DNA from: Oceanobacillus polygoni
GTDB lineage: Bacteria > Bacillota > Bacilli > Bacillales > Amphibacillaceae
Direction: 5' to 3'
Assembly (NCBI RefSeq): GCF_008304605.1
Contig: NZ_PIJY01000030.1
Coordinates: 284,361 to 348,360 of the forward strand
DNA: 64,000 bases
Shown: positions 7,133-17,175 of the stretch, piece by piece
How the letters are laid out: each line of letters begins with the position of its first letter
Numbering within the stretch: position 1 is the first letter of the stretch
The notes under the pieces: generated by a model
What the model was told of the DNA's origin: nothing
The model's input: the letters and a program-made list of their open reading frames with translations, nothing else
Databases searched by the model: none
Made by a program: the position numbers and the translations under genes

Positions 7133-8299
7133 CTACTTTTTCACATACAAACGCTTATTGTCTTCTATCCCACTTAAGCAAATTGCAGCAGGATCCTTTG
7201 TAATATCAAGCTCTAACGTCGAACCGTCTACCGGTAACGTTTCCTCAAATAATTTTTCGTACTCGGAAACAGTTACTTCGGTTCTTGACTCGAATAAATG
7301 CGTATGGTGGTTAACGTGGAGATGCTCACGATAATCTGGCTGTAAAATTCCAGTAAAGAACTCTCCTACAGCACCTGAACCATAGCTATATAAACCAACT
7401 CTTGACCCTGCTTCTAAGTCTTCATTAAGCTCAAGAAGCGAAAGCAGACTTAAGTATAGTGATCCCGTGTAAATGTTTCCAACGTTTCGGTTATATTGCG
7501 TACTTACTTGATAATTCGCTACTAATCTTTCTTTGTCTACCTCTGTACCTTCATCCAAAATCGTACGTAACGCTTTTAACCCCATCTTTGTATATGGCAA
7601 ATGGTAACAAATTGCCTCAAAATCTTTCAACTCTAGACTTGATTTTGCTTTATATTGCTCCCAAACCTTTGAAAAGAATAATATGTATTGCTCATTGGAA
7701 AACTTTCCATCTACAAATGCTTTGTCTGAATATACCGGCCGCCAGAAATCCATAATATCGTTTGTTAGATAAGCACTATGCTCTTCAAGTACCATGATTT
7801 TTGGATTGGCGCTAATTACCATCGCAACTGCTCCAGCACCTTGCGTAGATTCACCAGCTGTATTGAGACCGTACCTAGCGATATCAGAACCTAATACCAA
7901 TACTTTGCTTTCCGGATTTAATGCAATATGTCCTTTTGCCAACTGAATTCCAGCAGTTGCTCCGTAACATGCCTGCTTCATTTCAACTGTCCGTGCATGG
8001 GGGTTTATCCCAAGCAAATTATGTACATAGACCCCAGCGGATTTAGAGTTATCAATTCCTGATTCCGTACCAAAAATAACAAAATCAATTTTCTCCTTAT
8101 CTGCCTCGGTTAAAATTCCAAGTGCAGCGTTCGCCGCCAACGTAACCGGGTCCTGTGTAATTGGCGCTATCGCCATTTTTTCCTGCCCAATTCCAATGGT
8201 AAACTTTTCAGGCTCTATGTCTCTTGCTACTGCTAATTTGTTCATGTCTACATATAAATGCGGTGTATAAAAACCTATCTTATCAATTCCTATATTCAA
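7133..8299 (-). CDS. mvaS: Hydroxymethylglutaryl-CoA synthase
   Basis: 388 aa, the usual length for bacterial HMG-CoA synthase, which condenses acetyl-CoA with acetoacetyl-CoA in the mevalonate pathway to isoprenoids. Catalytic residues sit at the canonical positions: Glu79 (FGTESGIDNSKSA), Cys111 (EMKQACYGATAG) and His233 (CYHLPYTKMG). The start is TTG 8299, 7 nt after AAAGGAG. The gene is monocistronic, with a distant terminator at 6933-6982. No other mevalonate gene (mvaA, mvaK, mvaD) is in the window, so whether a complete pathway exists is open. Function assignment is very secure. Confidence 0.96.
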   Translation of the reverse strand: MNIGIDKIGFYTPHLYVDMNKLAVARDIEPEKFTIGIGQEKMAIAPITQDPVTLAANAALGILTEADKEKIDFVIFGTESGIDNSKSAGVYVHNLLGINPHARTVEMKQACYGATAGIQLAKGHIALNPESKVLVLGSDIARYGLNTAGESTQGAGAVAMVISANPKIMVLEEHSAYLTNDIMDFWRPVYSDKAFVDGKFSNEQYILFFSKVWEQYKAKSSLELKDFEAICYHLPYTKMGLKALRTILDEGTEVDKERLVANYQVSTQYNRNVGNIYTGSLYLSLLSLLELNEDLEAGSRVGLYSYGSGAVGEFFTGILQPDYREHLHVNHHTHLFESRTEVTVSEYEKLFEETLPVDGSTLELDITKDPAAICLSGIEDNKRLYVKK

Positions 8300-8519
8300 T
8301 GCCCTGCTCCTTTACAACTACCCAAATTTTATATTGTACTTATTCGTGAAATAGTGCACAACTATCAACCTCTAAATTAACCAATAGTTAAATGATAATA
8401 TAAAGTATTACGAAAAACAACTCATATAAAGTTGGTTGGAAGGGTTTTCCAAGCTACTAGATTAGCTAATCTGCCTGTATGTTTTAAACCACACCGCCCC
8501 CACCCATTTTTATTACCTA

Positions 8520-9173
8520 TCAGCGCTCACGATGACTCGTAATTTCTATTTCTTGTAAAGCCTGCGTTGCTAATTGATCAGCCTCACGGTTCATTTTTCG
8601 AGACACATTTTTATAGGTTGGAGTAATTCCAAGCTGTTCTAATTTTCGCTCAATGCGATCAATCCATGCTGCTAACTCCTTTTCGTAGCATGGCCATTCC
8701 CCATCTAGTTGATGAATGACAACCTTTGAATCTCCAACAAGTGTAACTGGTAAATGGTGCGCACCTAATAGCTCTAATTCCGTTAATCCTAAGTGAAGCG
8801 CTGCATACTCTGCTTCGTTGTTGCTTACAAGGCCTTCCACTAAAGCATTTTTTCTTATCCGATAGGCCTTTTCATTTTGCTCATAGTAAATGACACAGCC
8901 AAGTCCTGCTTTATTTGTCTTCAGGTCAAACCCACCATCAAAATAAACGATTATATCATGGGGCTCCGTTTTAATTTCCTCCATGTATTTCTTTAATTGC
9001 TTATAGGTCCAGCTTCCCTCGTTGCTATCAATAAATGTTAACTGCTTAATGCGTCCAGTTTTCTCCATGTCTTCAGCAATGACGATGGCTTGTCCAGCTT
9101 GCATCATATCTGAGCTGAATATCGTCTCTAATCCCTTTTTTGTACGATACGTTAATTCCATTCTCACTTGCAA
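8520..9173 (-). CDS. RNase HI-family protein (YpeP-like)
   Basis: 217 aa when started at TTG 9173, 7 nt after AGAGGGGG; ATG 9161 (MELTYRTKKG) is an alternative, and the in-frame ATG further upstream lacks a site. Residues about 1-75 are a family-specific N-terminal part (LTYRTKKGLETIFSSDMM). The rest is an RNase H fold with the acidic metal ligands intact: Asp in VYFDGGFD, Glu in NNEAEYAAL, Asp in LVGDSKVV and Asp in NREADQLA. It probably cleaves RNA in RNA-DNA hybrids; cellular role unproven. It is transcribed away from yitJ and is monocistronic. Confidence 0.85.
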   Translation of the reverse strand: MQVRMELTYRTKKGLETIFSSDMMQAGQAIVIAEDMEKTGRIKQLTFIDSNEGSWTYKQLKKYMEEIKTEPHDIIVYFDGGFDLKTNKAGLGCVIYYEQNEKAYRIRKNALVEGLVSNNEAEYAALHLGLTELELLGAHHLPVTLVGDSKVVIHQLDGEWPCYEKELAAWIDRIERKLEQLGITPTYKNVSRKMNREADQLATQALQEIEITSHRER

Positions 9174-9351
9174 GATAAAACCCCCTCTTACTTGTATGTA
9201 AAACAAAATAAATGGCATAATATCTGAATAAACACATTTAATGCATGAACCTTTCGTTAATTATTATTTTATATAGTGTCCTAAAAATACACATACATTA
9301 GAAGCATTAAAAGATATTTTAATAATAACAAAAATTAATTTAATAAAACAA

Positions 9352-9380
9352 TTGACAAAACAATAACTTTTATGCAAAAT
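9352..9380 (+). promoter_or_regulatory. Promoter of the S-box / yitJ-metE transcript
   Basis: TTGACA (9352-9357), 17 nt, then CAAAAT (9375-9380), about 30 nt before the riboswitch. The -35 is perfect; the -10 matches four of six. The rest of 9174-9351 is AT-rich with no other feature seen. Confidence 0.5.
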
Positions 9381-9406
9381 AGGTTTAACAACTGAATATT
9401 CGTATA

Positions 9407-9513
9407 TTTTCTTATCCAGAGAGGTGGAGGGATTTGGCCCTACGAAACCTCGGCAACAGGCTTTTTAAGTACTGTGCTAATTCCAACAAGCAATAATGCT
9501 TGGAAGATAAGAA
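9407..9513 (+). promoter_or_regulatory. SAM-I (S-box) riboswitch
   Basis: The conserved S-box core is present: CTTATCCAGAGAGGTGGAGG, then GGCCCTACGAAACCTCGGCA with the ACAGG that follows. The P1 helix closes TTCTTATC with GATAAGAA (9506-9513). It precedes a terminator at 9536-9567, so SAM binding should stop transcription of yitJ-metE when methionine/SAM is plentiful. Confidence 0.95.
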
Positions 9514-9535
9514 GAGTAAAGTGAATGATACATAC

Positions 9536-9567
9536 ATGACCTCTTCTTTTCAGAAGGGGTCATTTTT
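9536..9567 (+). terminator. Riboswitch-controlled terminator
   Basis: ATGACCTCTTCT pairs with AGAAGGGGTCAT (12 bp, one G-U) around TTTC and is followed by TTTTTA. It forms the off-switch of the S-box leader; about 137 nt then separate it from yitJ. Confidence 0.9.
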
Positions 9568-9704
9568 ATGTTTTTCCATACCTTCTTGTCTCCAGGGATA
9601 CATTTTTCACCAATCCCAACTTCAAAGGAGTGATAAAAACAAGTAGTGAAGAAAATCAAATAAGATAATAGCTACTTTTAAACGAAAATAAAGGAGGCCA
9701 GAAT

Positions 9705-11570
9705 ATGAGTTTATTGAATGCACTTGAAGATAGACTCCTCATTGGCGACGGTGCAATGGGTACGTTGCTGTATTCTTACGGTGTCGACCGTTGCTTTGAA
9801 GAATTGAATCTAACACACGAGGAACAAATTACCCGTATTCATCAATCATATATTGACGCAGGATCCGATTTAATCCAAACCAATACGTACGGCGCAAATT
9901 ATATTAAGCTTGCTCGCTATGGCTTAGAAGATCAAGTAAAGAAAATCAATACGAAAGCAGTGGAACTTGCTAGAAAAGCTGCTAAAAAAGACACTTTTGT
10001 TCTCGGAACTATCGGAGGGATACATGGCGCACAAGCATTAAACGAGACAAAAGAAGAAATCAAACGAAGCTTTCGAGAACAGCTATATTGCTTACTGTTA
10101 GAAGGTGTAGATGGTCTTATTTTAGAAACCTATTACAATCTTGATGAACTATTAACCGTATTAGAAATTGCCCGAGAAGAAACAACGATACCAATTATTA
10201 CAAATGTCTCCATGCATGTACCAGGCATTCTTGAAAATGGTATCCAGTTAAATGATGCTTTTCAACGTCTAGAAGATACGGGTAGTAACATTGTTGGCGT
10301 CAATTGTCATTTAGGACCATTTCATATGCTGCAATCATTAAAAGGTGTTCCATTGTCAGATAAGACATTCTTAGCAGCATACCCAAACGCTAGTTTGCCA
10401 GCTTATCACGAGGGCAAGCTTGTTTACGAAAATAAACCCGACTATTTCACTCGATGCGCTGAGGATTTTCGCAATGAAGGGGTTCGTTTGCTTGGCGGTT
10501 GCTGTGGAACAACCCCCGAACATATCAAGGCATTAGCAAAAGGGGTTCGTAGTTTAAAACCATTAGCCGAAAAAAGAATCGTTCGAAAACCCTCCCCTAT
10601 TGAAGTGACGATTGATGAGACGAACAAAGAGATTCCTTTAGTGGATATCGTAAAGAAAAGACATTCCATCATCGTTGAGCTAGATGCGCCGAAACATCTG
10701 CAAACAGACGCATATATGGAAGGCGTGAAGGCATTAAAGAAGGCTGGTGTTGACGCAATTACATTAGCTGACAACTCGTTAGCATCACCAAGAATTAGTA
10801 ATATTGCGATCGCTGAAAAAATAAAACAAGAGGTTGGGCTAAGACCTCTCGTCCACTTAACTTGCCGGGATCGAAATTTAATTGGGTTGCAATCGCATTT
10901 AATGGGACTGGACACTTTAGGGATGCATGAAATTTTGGCAATTACGGGGGACCCAACGAAAATCGGCGACTTTCCAGGTGCCACTTCTGTTTTTGATGTA
11001 ACATCGTTCGATTTAATTAAATTAATCAAGCAATTTAACGAAGGACTTTCCTTTTCTGGTAATTCCTTACGGCGAAAAACTTCTTTCAAAGTTGGTGCAG
11101 CTTTTAATCCAAATGTTGCTCATCTTGATAAGGCAGTCAAACGAATGGAAAAGAAAATTAGCTATGGTGCCGATTATTTTCTAACACAACCAATCTTTAA
11201 TAAGGAGCAAATCATCCAGCTGCATGAAGCAACAGCGCATATCCAAACACCGATATATATAGGAATCATGCCGCTGACCTCAACGAGAAATGCAGAGTTT
11301 CTCCACAATGAAGTACCAGGAATTAAGCTAAATGACGATGTTAGAGAAAAAATGCGCTTCGTCTCGAACAATCGAGACCAATCGATTGAACAAGGGATTT
11401 CAATCGCGAAGGAACTTATTGATGTATCCCTACAATACTTCCATGGTGTTTATTTGATTACACCTTTTACACGTTATGACATGATTATTCGTCTTGTTGA
11501 ATATATCCAGGAAAAAGTTCCAGCAAGCAACTTAGAGGAGGTGTTGTCAGCGACCCAACACAGCCGATAA
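9705..11570 (+). CDS. yitJ: Bifunctional homocysteine S-methyltransferase / methylenetetrahydrofolate reductase (YitJ)
   Basis: 621 aa with two enzymes fused. Residues about 1-290 are a betaine/homocysteine methyltransferase domain (LLIGDGAMGTLLYSYG; zinc cysteines in GVNCHLGP and LLGGCCGTTPEH). Residues about 315-610 are a MetF-like flavin reductase (VELDAPKH, LTCRDRN, ITGDPTK, FLTQPIFNKEQI). The first methylates homocysteine to methionine; the second makes 5-methyl-tetrahydrofolate. ATG 9705 follows AAAGGAGG. It is the first gene behind the S-box and is followed after 45 nt by metE, which uses methyl-folate, so the two enzymes supply one route to methionine. Confidence 0.95.
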   Translation: MSLLNALEDRLLIGDGAMGTLLYSYGVDRCFEELNLTHEEQITRIHQSYIDAGSDLIQTNTYGANYIKLARYGLEDQVKKINTKAVELARKAAKKDTFVLGTIGGIHGAQALNETKEEIKRSFREQLYCLLLEGVDGLILETYYNLDELLTVLEIAREETTIPIITNVSMHVPGILENGIQLNDAFQRLEDTGSNIVGVNCHLGPFHMLQSLKGVPLSDKTFLAAYPNASLPAYHEGKLVYENKPDYFTRCAEDFRNEGVRLLGGCCGTTPEHIKALAKGVRSLKPLAEKRIVRKPSPIEVTIDETNKEIPLVDIVKKRHSIIVELDAPKHLQTDAYMEGVKALKKAGVDAITLADNSLASPRISNIAIAEKIKQEVGLRPLVHLTCRDRNLIGLQSHLMGLDTLGMHEILAITGDPTKIGDFPGATSVFDVTSFDLIKLIKQFNEGLSFSGNSLRRKTSFKVGAAFNPNVAHLDKAVKRMEKKISYGADYFLTQPIFNKEQIIQLHEATAHIQTPIYIGIMPLTSTRNAEFLHNEVPGIKLNDDVREKMRFVSNNRDQSIEQGISIAKELIDVSLQYFHGVYLITPFTRYDMIIRLVEYIQEKVPASNLEEVLSATQHSR

Positions 11571-11615
11571 AAAATATTAAGGAAAAACGATTAAAAAAAA
11601 TGAGGAGGAAATGAG

Positions 11616-13907
11616 ATGACAAATGTGATTAGCTCAAACTTAGGTTATCCAAGAATTGGGGAGAAAAGAGAATGGAAGCGTGCTTTGGAAGGATACTGGA
11701 ATAAGCAACTATCTGAAAAGGAACTCATCGAGAAAACAGATGCCATTAGATTAGCAAACTTAAAAAAACAAAAAGAAATTGGGATTGATCTTATACCAGT
11801 TGGCGATTTCACACTATACGATCACGTCCTAGATACTTCCGCTATGTTCGGAGTTGTACCAGATCGCTTTAACTATGATGGCGGAAAGGTAAACCTGGAA
11901 ACCTATTTTGCTATTGCCCGCGGTACGGAAAATGCGGTCGCATCCGAGCTTACGAAATGGTTTAATACAAACTATCATTATATCGTTCCAGAACTTGAAA
12001 ACGTGACACCAACGTTAACAGAAAATCTTCCACTGAAATTCTATAAAGAAGCAAAAGATAAGTTAGGAATCGATGGGAAGCCTGTCATTTTAGGCCCGAT
12101 TACATACCTAAAACTATCAAAAGGGTACGAAGAAAAGGATTTTTCTAACGTCTTACAACGCTTTATCCCATTATATGTCCAACTATTAAAAGAGTTAGAG
12201 GAAGCTGGCGCATCTTGGGTACAAATTGATGAACCGATTTTCGGTACAAATCTCCCAAAAGAGGTTATCCAAGAAGCGAAACAAGTTTATGAGCAATTTC
12301 ATGATGCAGCACCAAACTTAAAACTTATTTTACAAACCTATTTCGAGCATATTATTCACTATGAAGAAATTATCGAATTTCCTGTTCAAGCAATCGGACT
12401 TGACTTTGTCCACGGAGATTCGCTAGAGCTTATCAAGCAATACGGATTCCCAGAAGATAAAGCACTCGCAGCTGGAGTTATCAATGGGCGCAATGTTTGG
12501 AAGGCTGACTTGGAAGCTAAAATAGACCAGCTCGAAACAATCTATCAAGCTGTTAAAAATAAGCAACTTATTATCCAGCCATCCTCCTCTTTATTACATG
12601 TTCCAGTCACGAAGGAATCTGAAGTACAACTTGATTCTGATGTGAAAGATGGTCTTTCCTTTGCGAATGAAAAGCTTGATGAAATCGTAACACTTACAAA
12701 GGGATTACAATCCGGGAAACAATCCATCTCGAACGCACTAAAAGTAAATAAACAGGAACTTGAACAGTTTAATCGATCAACACACAGAAATAATGAAATC
12801 GTTCGAAAGGAAGTCGAAGCACTAGGAATTTCAGATGCACAACGCTCCCTACCATTCGCTAAACGGATTCAGAAACAACACGAGCTCTTACAATTACCAT
12901 TACTTCCAACGACAACAATTGGCAGTTTACCGCAAACACAGGAAGTTAGAAAAACAAGGACAAAGTGGCGTCAGGGAACGATTACAGATGCTGAATATGA
13001 ACAATTCATTAAGGATAACATTGAAAAATGGATTCATATCCAAGAGGAAATTGGGCTAGATGTACTTGTACATGGTGAATTCGAACGCACAGATATGGTC
13101 GAGTATTTCGGAGAAAAGTTAAATGGCTTCGGTGTTACGGAATTCGGCTGGGTCCAATCGTACGGTTCACGGTGCGTAAAACCGCCATTGATTTTTGGTG
13201 ATGTTTCGTTTGACACAGCGATGACCGTAAAGGAAAGTGTTTTCGCACAATCCTTAACAGACAAGCCTGTAAAAGGAATGCTCACTGGTCCAGTAACTAT
13301 TTTAAACTGGTCATTTGTCCATGACGATGTTCCAAGAGAAACGGTACAAAATCAAATTGCTCTCGCACTACGAAAAGAAATTGAGGCACTTGAGGCAAAT
13401 GGAATTAAAATCGTTCAAGTTGATGAACCAGCATTACGCGAAGGGCTCCCACTTGATGAGAAAAAACAGAAAGCGTATTTAGATGCAGCGGTATACGCAT
13501 TTCGCTTGGCGACCGCTTCTGTTCAAGATCAGACACAAATTCATACACATATGTGCTATTCTGAATTCCAAAAAATCTATGATGCGATTGACGGTCTTGA
13601 TGCAGATGTTATTTCCATTGAAACATCACGTAGTCATGGTGAAATTATATCTACCTTTGAGGAAAATACGTATGAGAAGGAAATTGGACTTGGCGTTTAT
13701 GATATCCATAGTCCACGTGTTCCAGATAAAAATGAAATCAAACAAAATATTAGCCGAGCATTAAAAACGATTCCTACGGAGCAATTTTGGATTAACCCGG
13801 ATTGTGGGTTAAAAACAAGAAGTGAGGCTGAAACAGTTGGTGCATTAAAAGCGATGATCCATGCTGCAGAAGAAATTCGCAAGGATCAATTGGCTTATCA
13901 AAAATAA
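11616..13907 (+). CDS. metE: Cobalamin-independent methionine synthase
   Basis: 763 aa, full length for MetE, which transfers the methyl group of 5-methyltetrahydropteroyl-triglutamate to homocysteine. The N-terminal barrel begins [20 protein letters not shown]; the C-terminal catalytic barrel carries the zinc ligands His and Cys in HTHMCYSEF, Glu in [10 protein letters not shown] and Cys in [13 protein letters not shown] 11616 follows GAGGAGG. It shares the S-box transcript with yitJ and ends at a terminator at 13957-13990. Cytosolic. Confidence 0.97.
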   Translation: MTNVISSNLGYPRIGEKREWKRALEGYWNKQLSEKELIEKTDAIRLANLKKQKEIGIDLIPVGDFTLYDHVLDTSAMFGVVPDRFNYDGGKVNLETYFAIARGTENAVASELTKWFNTNYHYIVPELENVTPTLTENLPLKFYKEAKDKLGIDGKPVILGPITYLKLSKGYEEKDFSNVLQRFIPLYVQLLKELEEAGASWVQIDEPIFGTNLPKEVIQEAKQVYEQFHDAAPNLKLILQTYFEHIIHYEEIIEFPVQAIGLDFVHGDSLELIKQYGFPEDKALAAGVINGRNVWKADLEAKIDQLETIYQAVKNKQLIIQPSSSLLHVPVTKESEVQLDSDVKDGLSFANEKLDEIVTLTKGLQSGKQSISNALKVNKQELEQFNRSTHRNNEIVRKEVEALGISDAQRSLPFAKRIQKQHELLQLPLLPTTTIGSLPQTQEVRKTRTKWRQGTITDAEYEQFIKDNIEKWIHIQEEIGLDVLVHGEFERTDMVEYFGEKLNGFGVTEFGWVQSYGSRCVKPPLIFGDVSFDTAMTVKESVFAQSLTDKPVKGMLTGPVTILNWSFVHDDVPRETVQNQIALALRKEIEALEANGIKIVQVDEPALREGLPLDEKKQKAYLDAAVYAFRLATASVQDQTQIHTHMCYSEFQKIYDAIDGLDADVISIETSRSHGEIISTFEENTYEKEIGLGVYDIHSPRVPDKNEIKQNISRALKTIPTEQFWINPDCGLKTRSEAETVGALKAMIHAAEEIRKDQLAYQK

Positions 13908-13956
13908 TCTACAAGCGATTCATACTCGAGGATATTCTAGTCAAACAAATTAAATC

Positions 13957-13990
13957 AAAAGCCCATAATCATTACGGTTATGGGCTTTTG
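13957..13990 (+). terminator. metE terminator
   Basis: AAAAGCCCATAA pairs with TTATGGGCTTTT around a 9-nt loop; the T-run follows on the plus strand. It may also slow minus-strand transcripts leaving sbcC. Confidence 0.85.
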
Positions 13991-14050
13991 TTTCGTATTT
14001 TTGCCGACTTTTCAGCTGCATCTAATGTTAAAAAAACACCCTCTGTTTTA

Positions 14051-17000
14051 CTATTGCATTACAAACCGCGTCCTGCTATAGCCTTCTTTCATTTTCTTAA
14101 CCTCTAGCATTGCTGGAAACATGCTTTTTAGCTCCTGCACATGGGAAATAACGCCAATCATTCTACCCGATTGCTGTAATGCAATCAATGTGTCAATCGC
14201 TTTACTCAACGACTCTTCATCTAATGATCCAAAGCCTTCATCGATAAACATCGTATCAATAGATATATTGCCTTGAAAGCTTTGAATCACATCAGACATT
14301 CCAAGTGCAAGCGAAAGTGATGCATTGAATTTTTCTCCACCTGATAATGTTTTAACGTCGCGGGATTGCCCAGTATATGCGTCATATACATCAAGCGCTA
14401 ATCCACTTTGCTTACCATGTGATTCCTGCCGGTCACTTCTCGTTAAATAATATTGACCATTTGAGAGCTCCCTTAATCTTAAGTTTGCAGCATCAATGAT
14501 TTGTTCTAAATATTCAATTTGTAAATAACGTTCAAAGGAAATTTTCCGATTGTTTTGCCCTCTCAGAACATCATATAAATCAGCAATTGTAGCCAACCGT
14601 TTTTCCTGTTCTTTCACCTTGCTATCCGATTCCATAATGTGAACTTTCAAATCAACCGCTTCTTGGTAGCTCTCTTTTGAACGATTCCATTTATTAAGCG
14701 CCAGTTCGTATGCCTGTTTAAGCTTATCTAGCTGCTGCTTTAATACCGTTAAATCAATTCGTGATTTCTCTTTTAACACTTCTTTTAAGTCAGCAACCTG
14801 TTCTGTTAACGTCGATAAACTTTGATTAAATCGTTCTATCTCATTCTTTAACGCCTGTTGCTCTTGCGTAGACATTTTCGCTTCCCGATACACTTCAACC
14901 GACCCGAACCCTGCGTTTAGCATCGCTTCATTAAATTGCTTCTCTATAGCCTTACGCTTCTCGCTCGTTTCATTGAGTTGTGTTTTCGAATGTGTCCGAT
15001 TTGAAGTAACACTTGCCTGTTCTTCCTTTGCTTTTTGCAATCCAGATTGTGCATCCTCCCATTGTTTCTCTAGCTTTAATTTTAATTCGCTTGTTTCGTT
15101 TAGTTGCTTCTCTAGTTCCTCTAGTACCTTTACTTCATCTGGTATGTTCCGTAAACGTTCCTGATAAACTGCTTTCTTCGATTCATATGATGTCACTAAA
15201 TCCCGATATGCTTTTTCAAGCTGCTCTCTTTTTGGCTCTAGTTGTTTTATTTCAACAGCTATGTTTTCTTGCATTTTCTTTTGCTCTTTTAACTTTGTCT
15301 GTTTCTTTTCTAATTCCGCCACTTCATCTGCTAGCCTTTTCCCCTTTTCTACTAATTGTTCAAAAATGGACGAAACAGCTTCAAGTGGAATCGCGTGCTC
15401 CTTTATATCTGTTTCCTTCTCTTCGATCTGAGCTTTTTTCGCCTTCAACTCAGCTGCAGCATTACGGTACAAATCATCTTTTACGTCTAAATCTTTTTTC
15501 AATGCTTCCAGCTGTTCTTTCGTAATGGCATCCTTCTCCATCATTGCCTTATTCGGATGTTCGATGCTTCCACAAACTGGACATGCTTCTCCATCATGCA
15601 AATGATTTGCCAAAACAATTGCTTGATTAGCTAGCCACGCTTCCTCCTGGCATCGATACAGTTCCTTCGCCTTGAAAAAATGCTCCTTTTTTAGCGAAAC
15701 AGCCTTTTCTAGCTTATTTTTTTGCTGGGATAAATCAATATAAACGCGTAGCAACTTGGCACGTTCTCTCATTTCGAGTAATTGCTGCCTCTTATCATGG
15801 TATTGGTTAACAGCCTCATCAAGCTGCTTAATTTGGGCCTGGCATTTTTCAGCCGCTTCATTTTTGTTTCCAAGCTCTTTCTTAAGTTTTTCCAATTCAG
15901 CCCTAGTCGACTTTCCCTCTCTTACAAGTGTTTCTAATTTACTCTTTTGCTGATCGATATCTTTTACAACAGGTAAATATTCGGTTAATCGGTCTAGCTT
16001 TTTTCCCATTTCTTCTCTTATATCTTTTTTATTTTCCTCTTGCTTATAATAGGATGTCGCTTGCTCCAATTTAGCATCAGCGAGTTTCTGAGATGCTTCT
16101 GCATTTTCTAATGCACGGATTTTCTCAGCCTCTTCCTTTTGCCAATCCAAAACCTGCTTTTCATAAATTTCAATCGTACTTGCTCGCCCTGCTGCTTCTA
16201 ATCGTTTCTCTTTCGCAGTAAACAAAGGGGCTTGTTCTTTCAGTTGCTTCAATCGCTTCCCTTTCACATCCAAATCTTCAAAACGCTCATTCAGTGCACG
16301 TGCCTCATGGAAAGCAGTTTGTTCCTCGTCATGTTTGCGATATGCTGCTTCATAAGCTTTTTCATCGATCTCAATTTGCTCCCTATAAAAATCAGCCTCA
16401 GCTTCTAGTCCCACAACAATTTGCTGTGTGTGGTAATGATCCGCTGCTAAAACATTCGCTAAAAGCGAGTCCTCTCGTTTAGGCAATACGGAATAAATTG
16501 TAGTTATATAGTGATCGAGTGTCTGTTTCACTTGGTTATATTGCTGTTCAACTGTGTTTTTCTTATTTTTCAGCAACTCACTAAGATGCTTATAATGCTC
16601 TGTTTTAAAAAGCCTTCTTAAAATCGCTTCTTTATTCTCCGTGTCCGAAGTTAGTAGTTTACGAAATTCACCTTGGGGCAGCATAACAATTTGTTTAAAC
16701 TGGTCTTGTGTTAAGCCGATAAACGATTCTACTTTTTTATTGATTTCAGAAACGATTTGCCTGTCGACACAAGGAACTTCTCTGCCCTCTACCTTTTCAA
16801 AGAACTCATAACGTTCACCAGTTTTCGATTTATTTCCTTTTTTCACATGACCTATTTGCCGAAGTATGCGATATATACGGCCGCTCAAGGAAAATTCTAA
16901 TTCTACTGCGGTATGGGTATTATCATCTGCGAAATCACTGCGCAAAGCCTTTGTATCTTCCCGATCCGATCCACTTGCACTGCCGTATAATGCAAAAGCA

Positions 17001-17143
17001 ATACCATCAAAAATTGTCGTTTTACCAGCACCTGTATTCCCAGATATGACAAATAAATTCGTCTTATTCAGCTCTCTAAAGTCAATCGTTTCTGTATTTT
17101 TATACGGACCAAACGCCGTCATTGTTAATTTCAGTGGCTTCAA
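14051..17143 (-). CDS. sbcC: Exonuclease subunit SbcC (Rad50-like ATPase)
   Basis: 1030 aa. The N-terminus has LTMTAFGPYKN and Walker A SGNTGAGKTTIFDGI; the C-terminus has the ABC signature KTLSGGEKFNASLSLALG and Walker B IDTMFIDEGFGSLD. Between lie two long coiled coils that meet at a zinc hook, CPVC, near residue 518. With SbcD it cleaves hairpins and DNA ends, keeping palindromes and stalled forks in check. The start is TTG 17143, 10 nt after AAGGAG, 32 nt behind the sbcD stop: one operon, sbcD-sbcC. All key motifs are intact. Confidence 0.95.
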   Translation of the reverse strand: MKPLKLTMTAFGPYKNTETIDFRELNKTNLFVISGNTGAGKTTIFDGIAFALYGSASGSDREDTKALRSDFADDNTHTAVELEFSLSGRIYRILRQIGHVKKGNKSKTGERYEFFEKVEGREVPCVDRQIVSEINKKVESFIGLTQDQFKQIVMLPQGEFRKLLTSDTENKEAILRRLFKTEHYKHLSELLKNKKNTVEQQYNQVKQTLDHYITTIYSVLPKREDSLLANVLAADHYHTQQIVVGLEAEADFYREQIEIDEKAYEAAYRKHDEEQTAFHEARALNERFEDLDVKGKRLKQLKEQAPLFTAKEKRLEAAGRASTIEIYEKQVLDWQKEEAEKIRALENAEASQKLADAKLEQATSYYKQEENKKDIREEMGKKLDRLTEYLPVVKDIDQQKSKLETLVREGKSTRAELEKLKKELGNKNEAAEKCQAQIKQLDEAVNQYHDKRQQLLEMRERAKLLRVYIDLSQQKNKLEKAVSLKKEHFFKAKELYRCQEEAWLANQAIVLANHLHDGEACPVCGSIEHPNKAMMEKDAITKEQLEALKKDLDVKDDLYRNAAAELKAKKAQIEEKETDIKEHAIPLEAVSSIFEQLVEKGKRLADEVAELEKKQTKLKEQKKMQENIAVEIKQLEPKREQLEKAYRDLVTSYESKKAVYQERLRNIPDEVKVLEELEKQLNETSELKLKLEKQWEDAQSGLQKAKEEQASVTSNRTHSKTQLNETSEKRKAIEKQFNEAMLNAGFGSVEVYREAKMSTQEQQALKNEIERFNQSLSTLTEQVADLKEVLKEKSRIDLTVLKQQLDKLKQAYELALNKWNRSKESYQEAVDLKVHIMESDSKVKEQEKRLATIADLYDVLRGQNNRKISFERYLQIEYLEQIIDAANLRLRELSNGQYYLTRSDRQESHGKQSGLALDVYDAYTGQSRDVKTLSGGEKFNASLSLALGMSDVIQSFQGNISIDTMFIDEGFGSLDEESLSKAIDTLIALQQSGRMIGVISHVQELKSMFPAMLEVKKMKEGYSRTRFVMQ

Positions 17144-17175
17144 CTGGTTTGCACTCCTTTCTCCCGCAACAACAT

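Noticed and set aside
10442..11089. 215-codon frame antisense to yitJ
   Set aside because: Shadow of the strongly conserved yitJ coding strand; Ser/Pro-rich composition with no domain.
15013..15525. 170-codon frame antisense to sbcC
   Set aside because: Arises opposite the coiled-coil codons of SbcC; Leu/Val/Ser-rich with no start signals.
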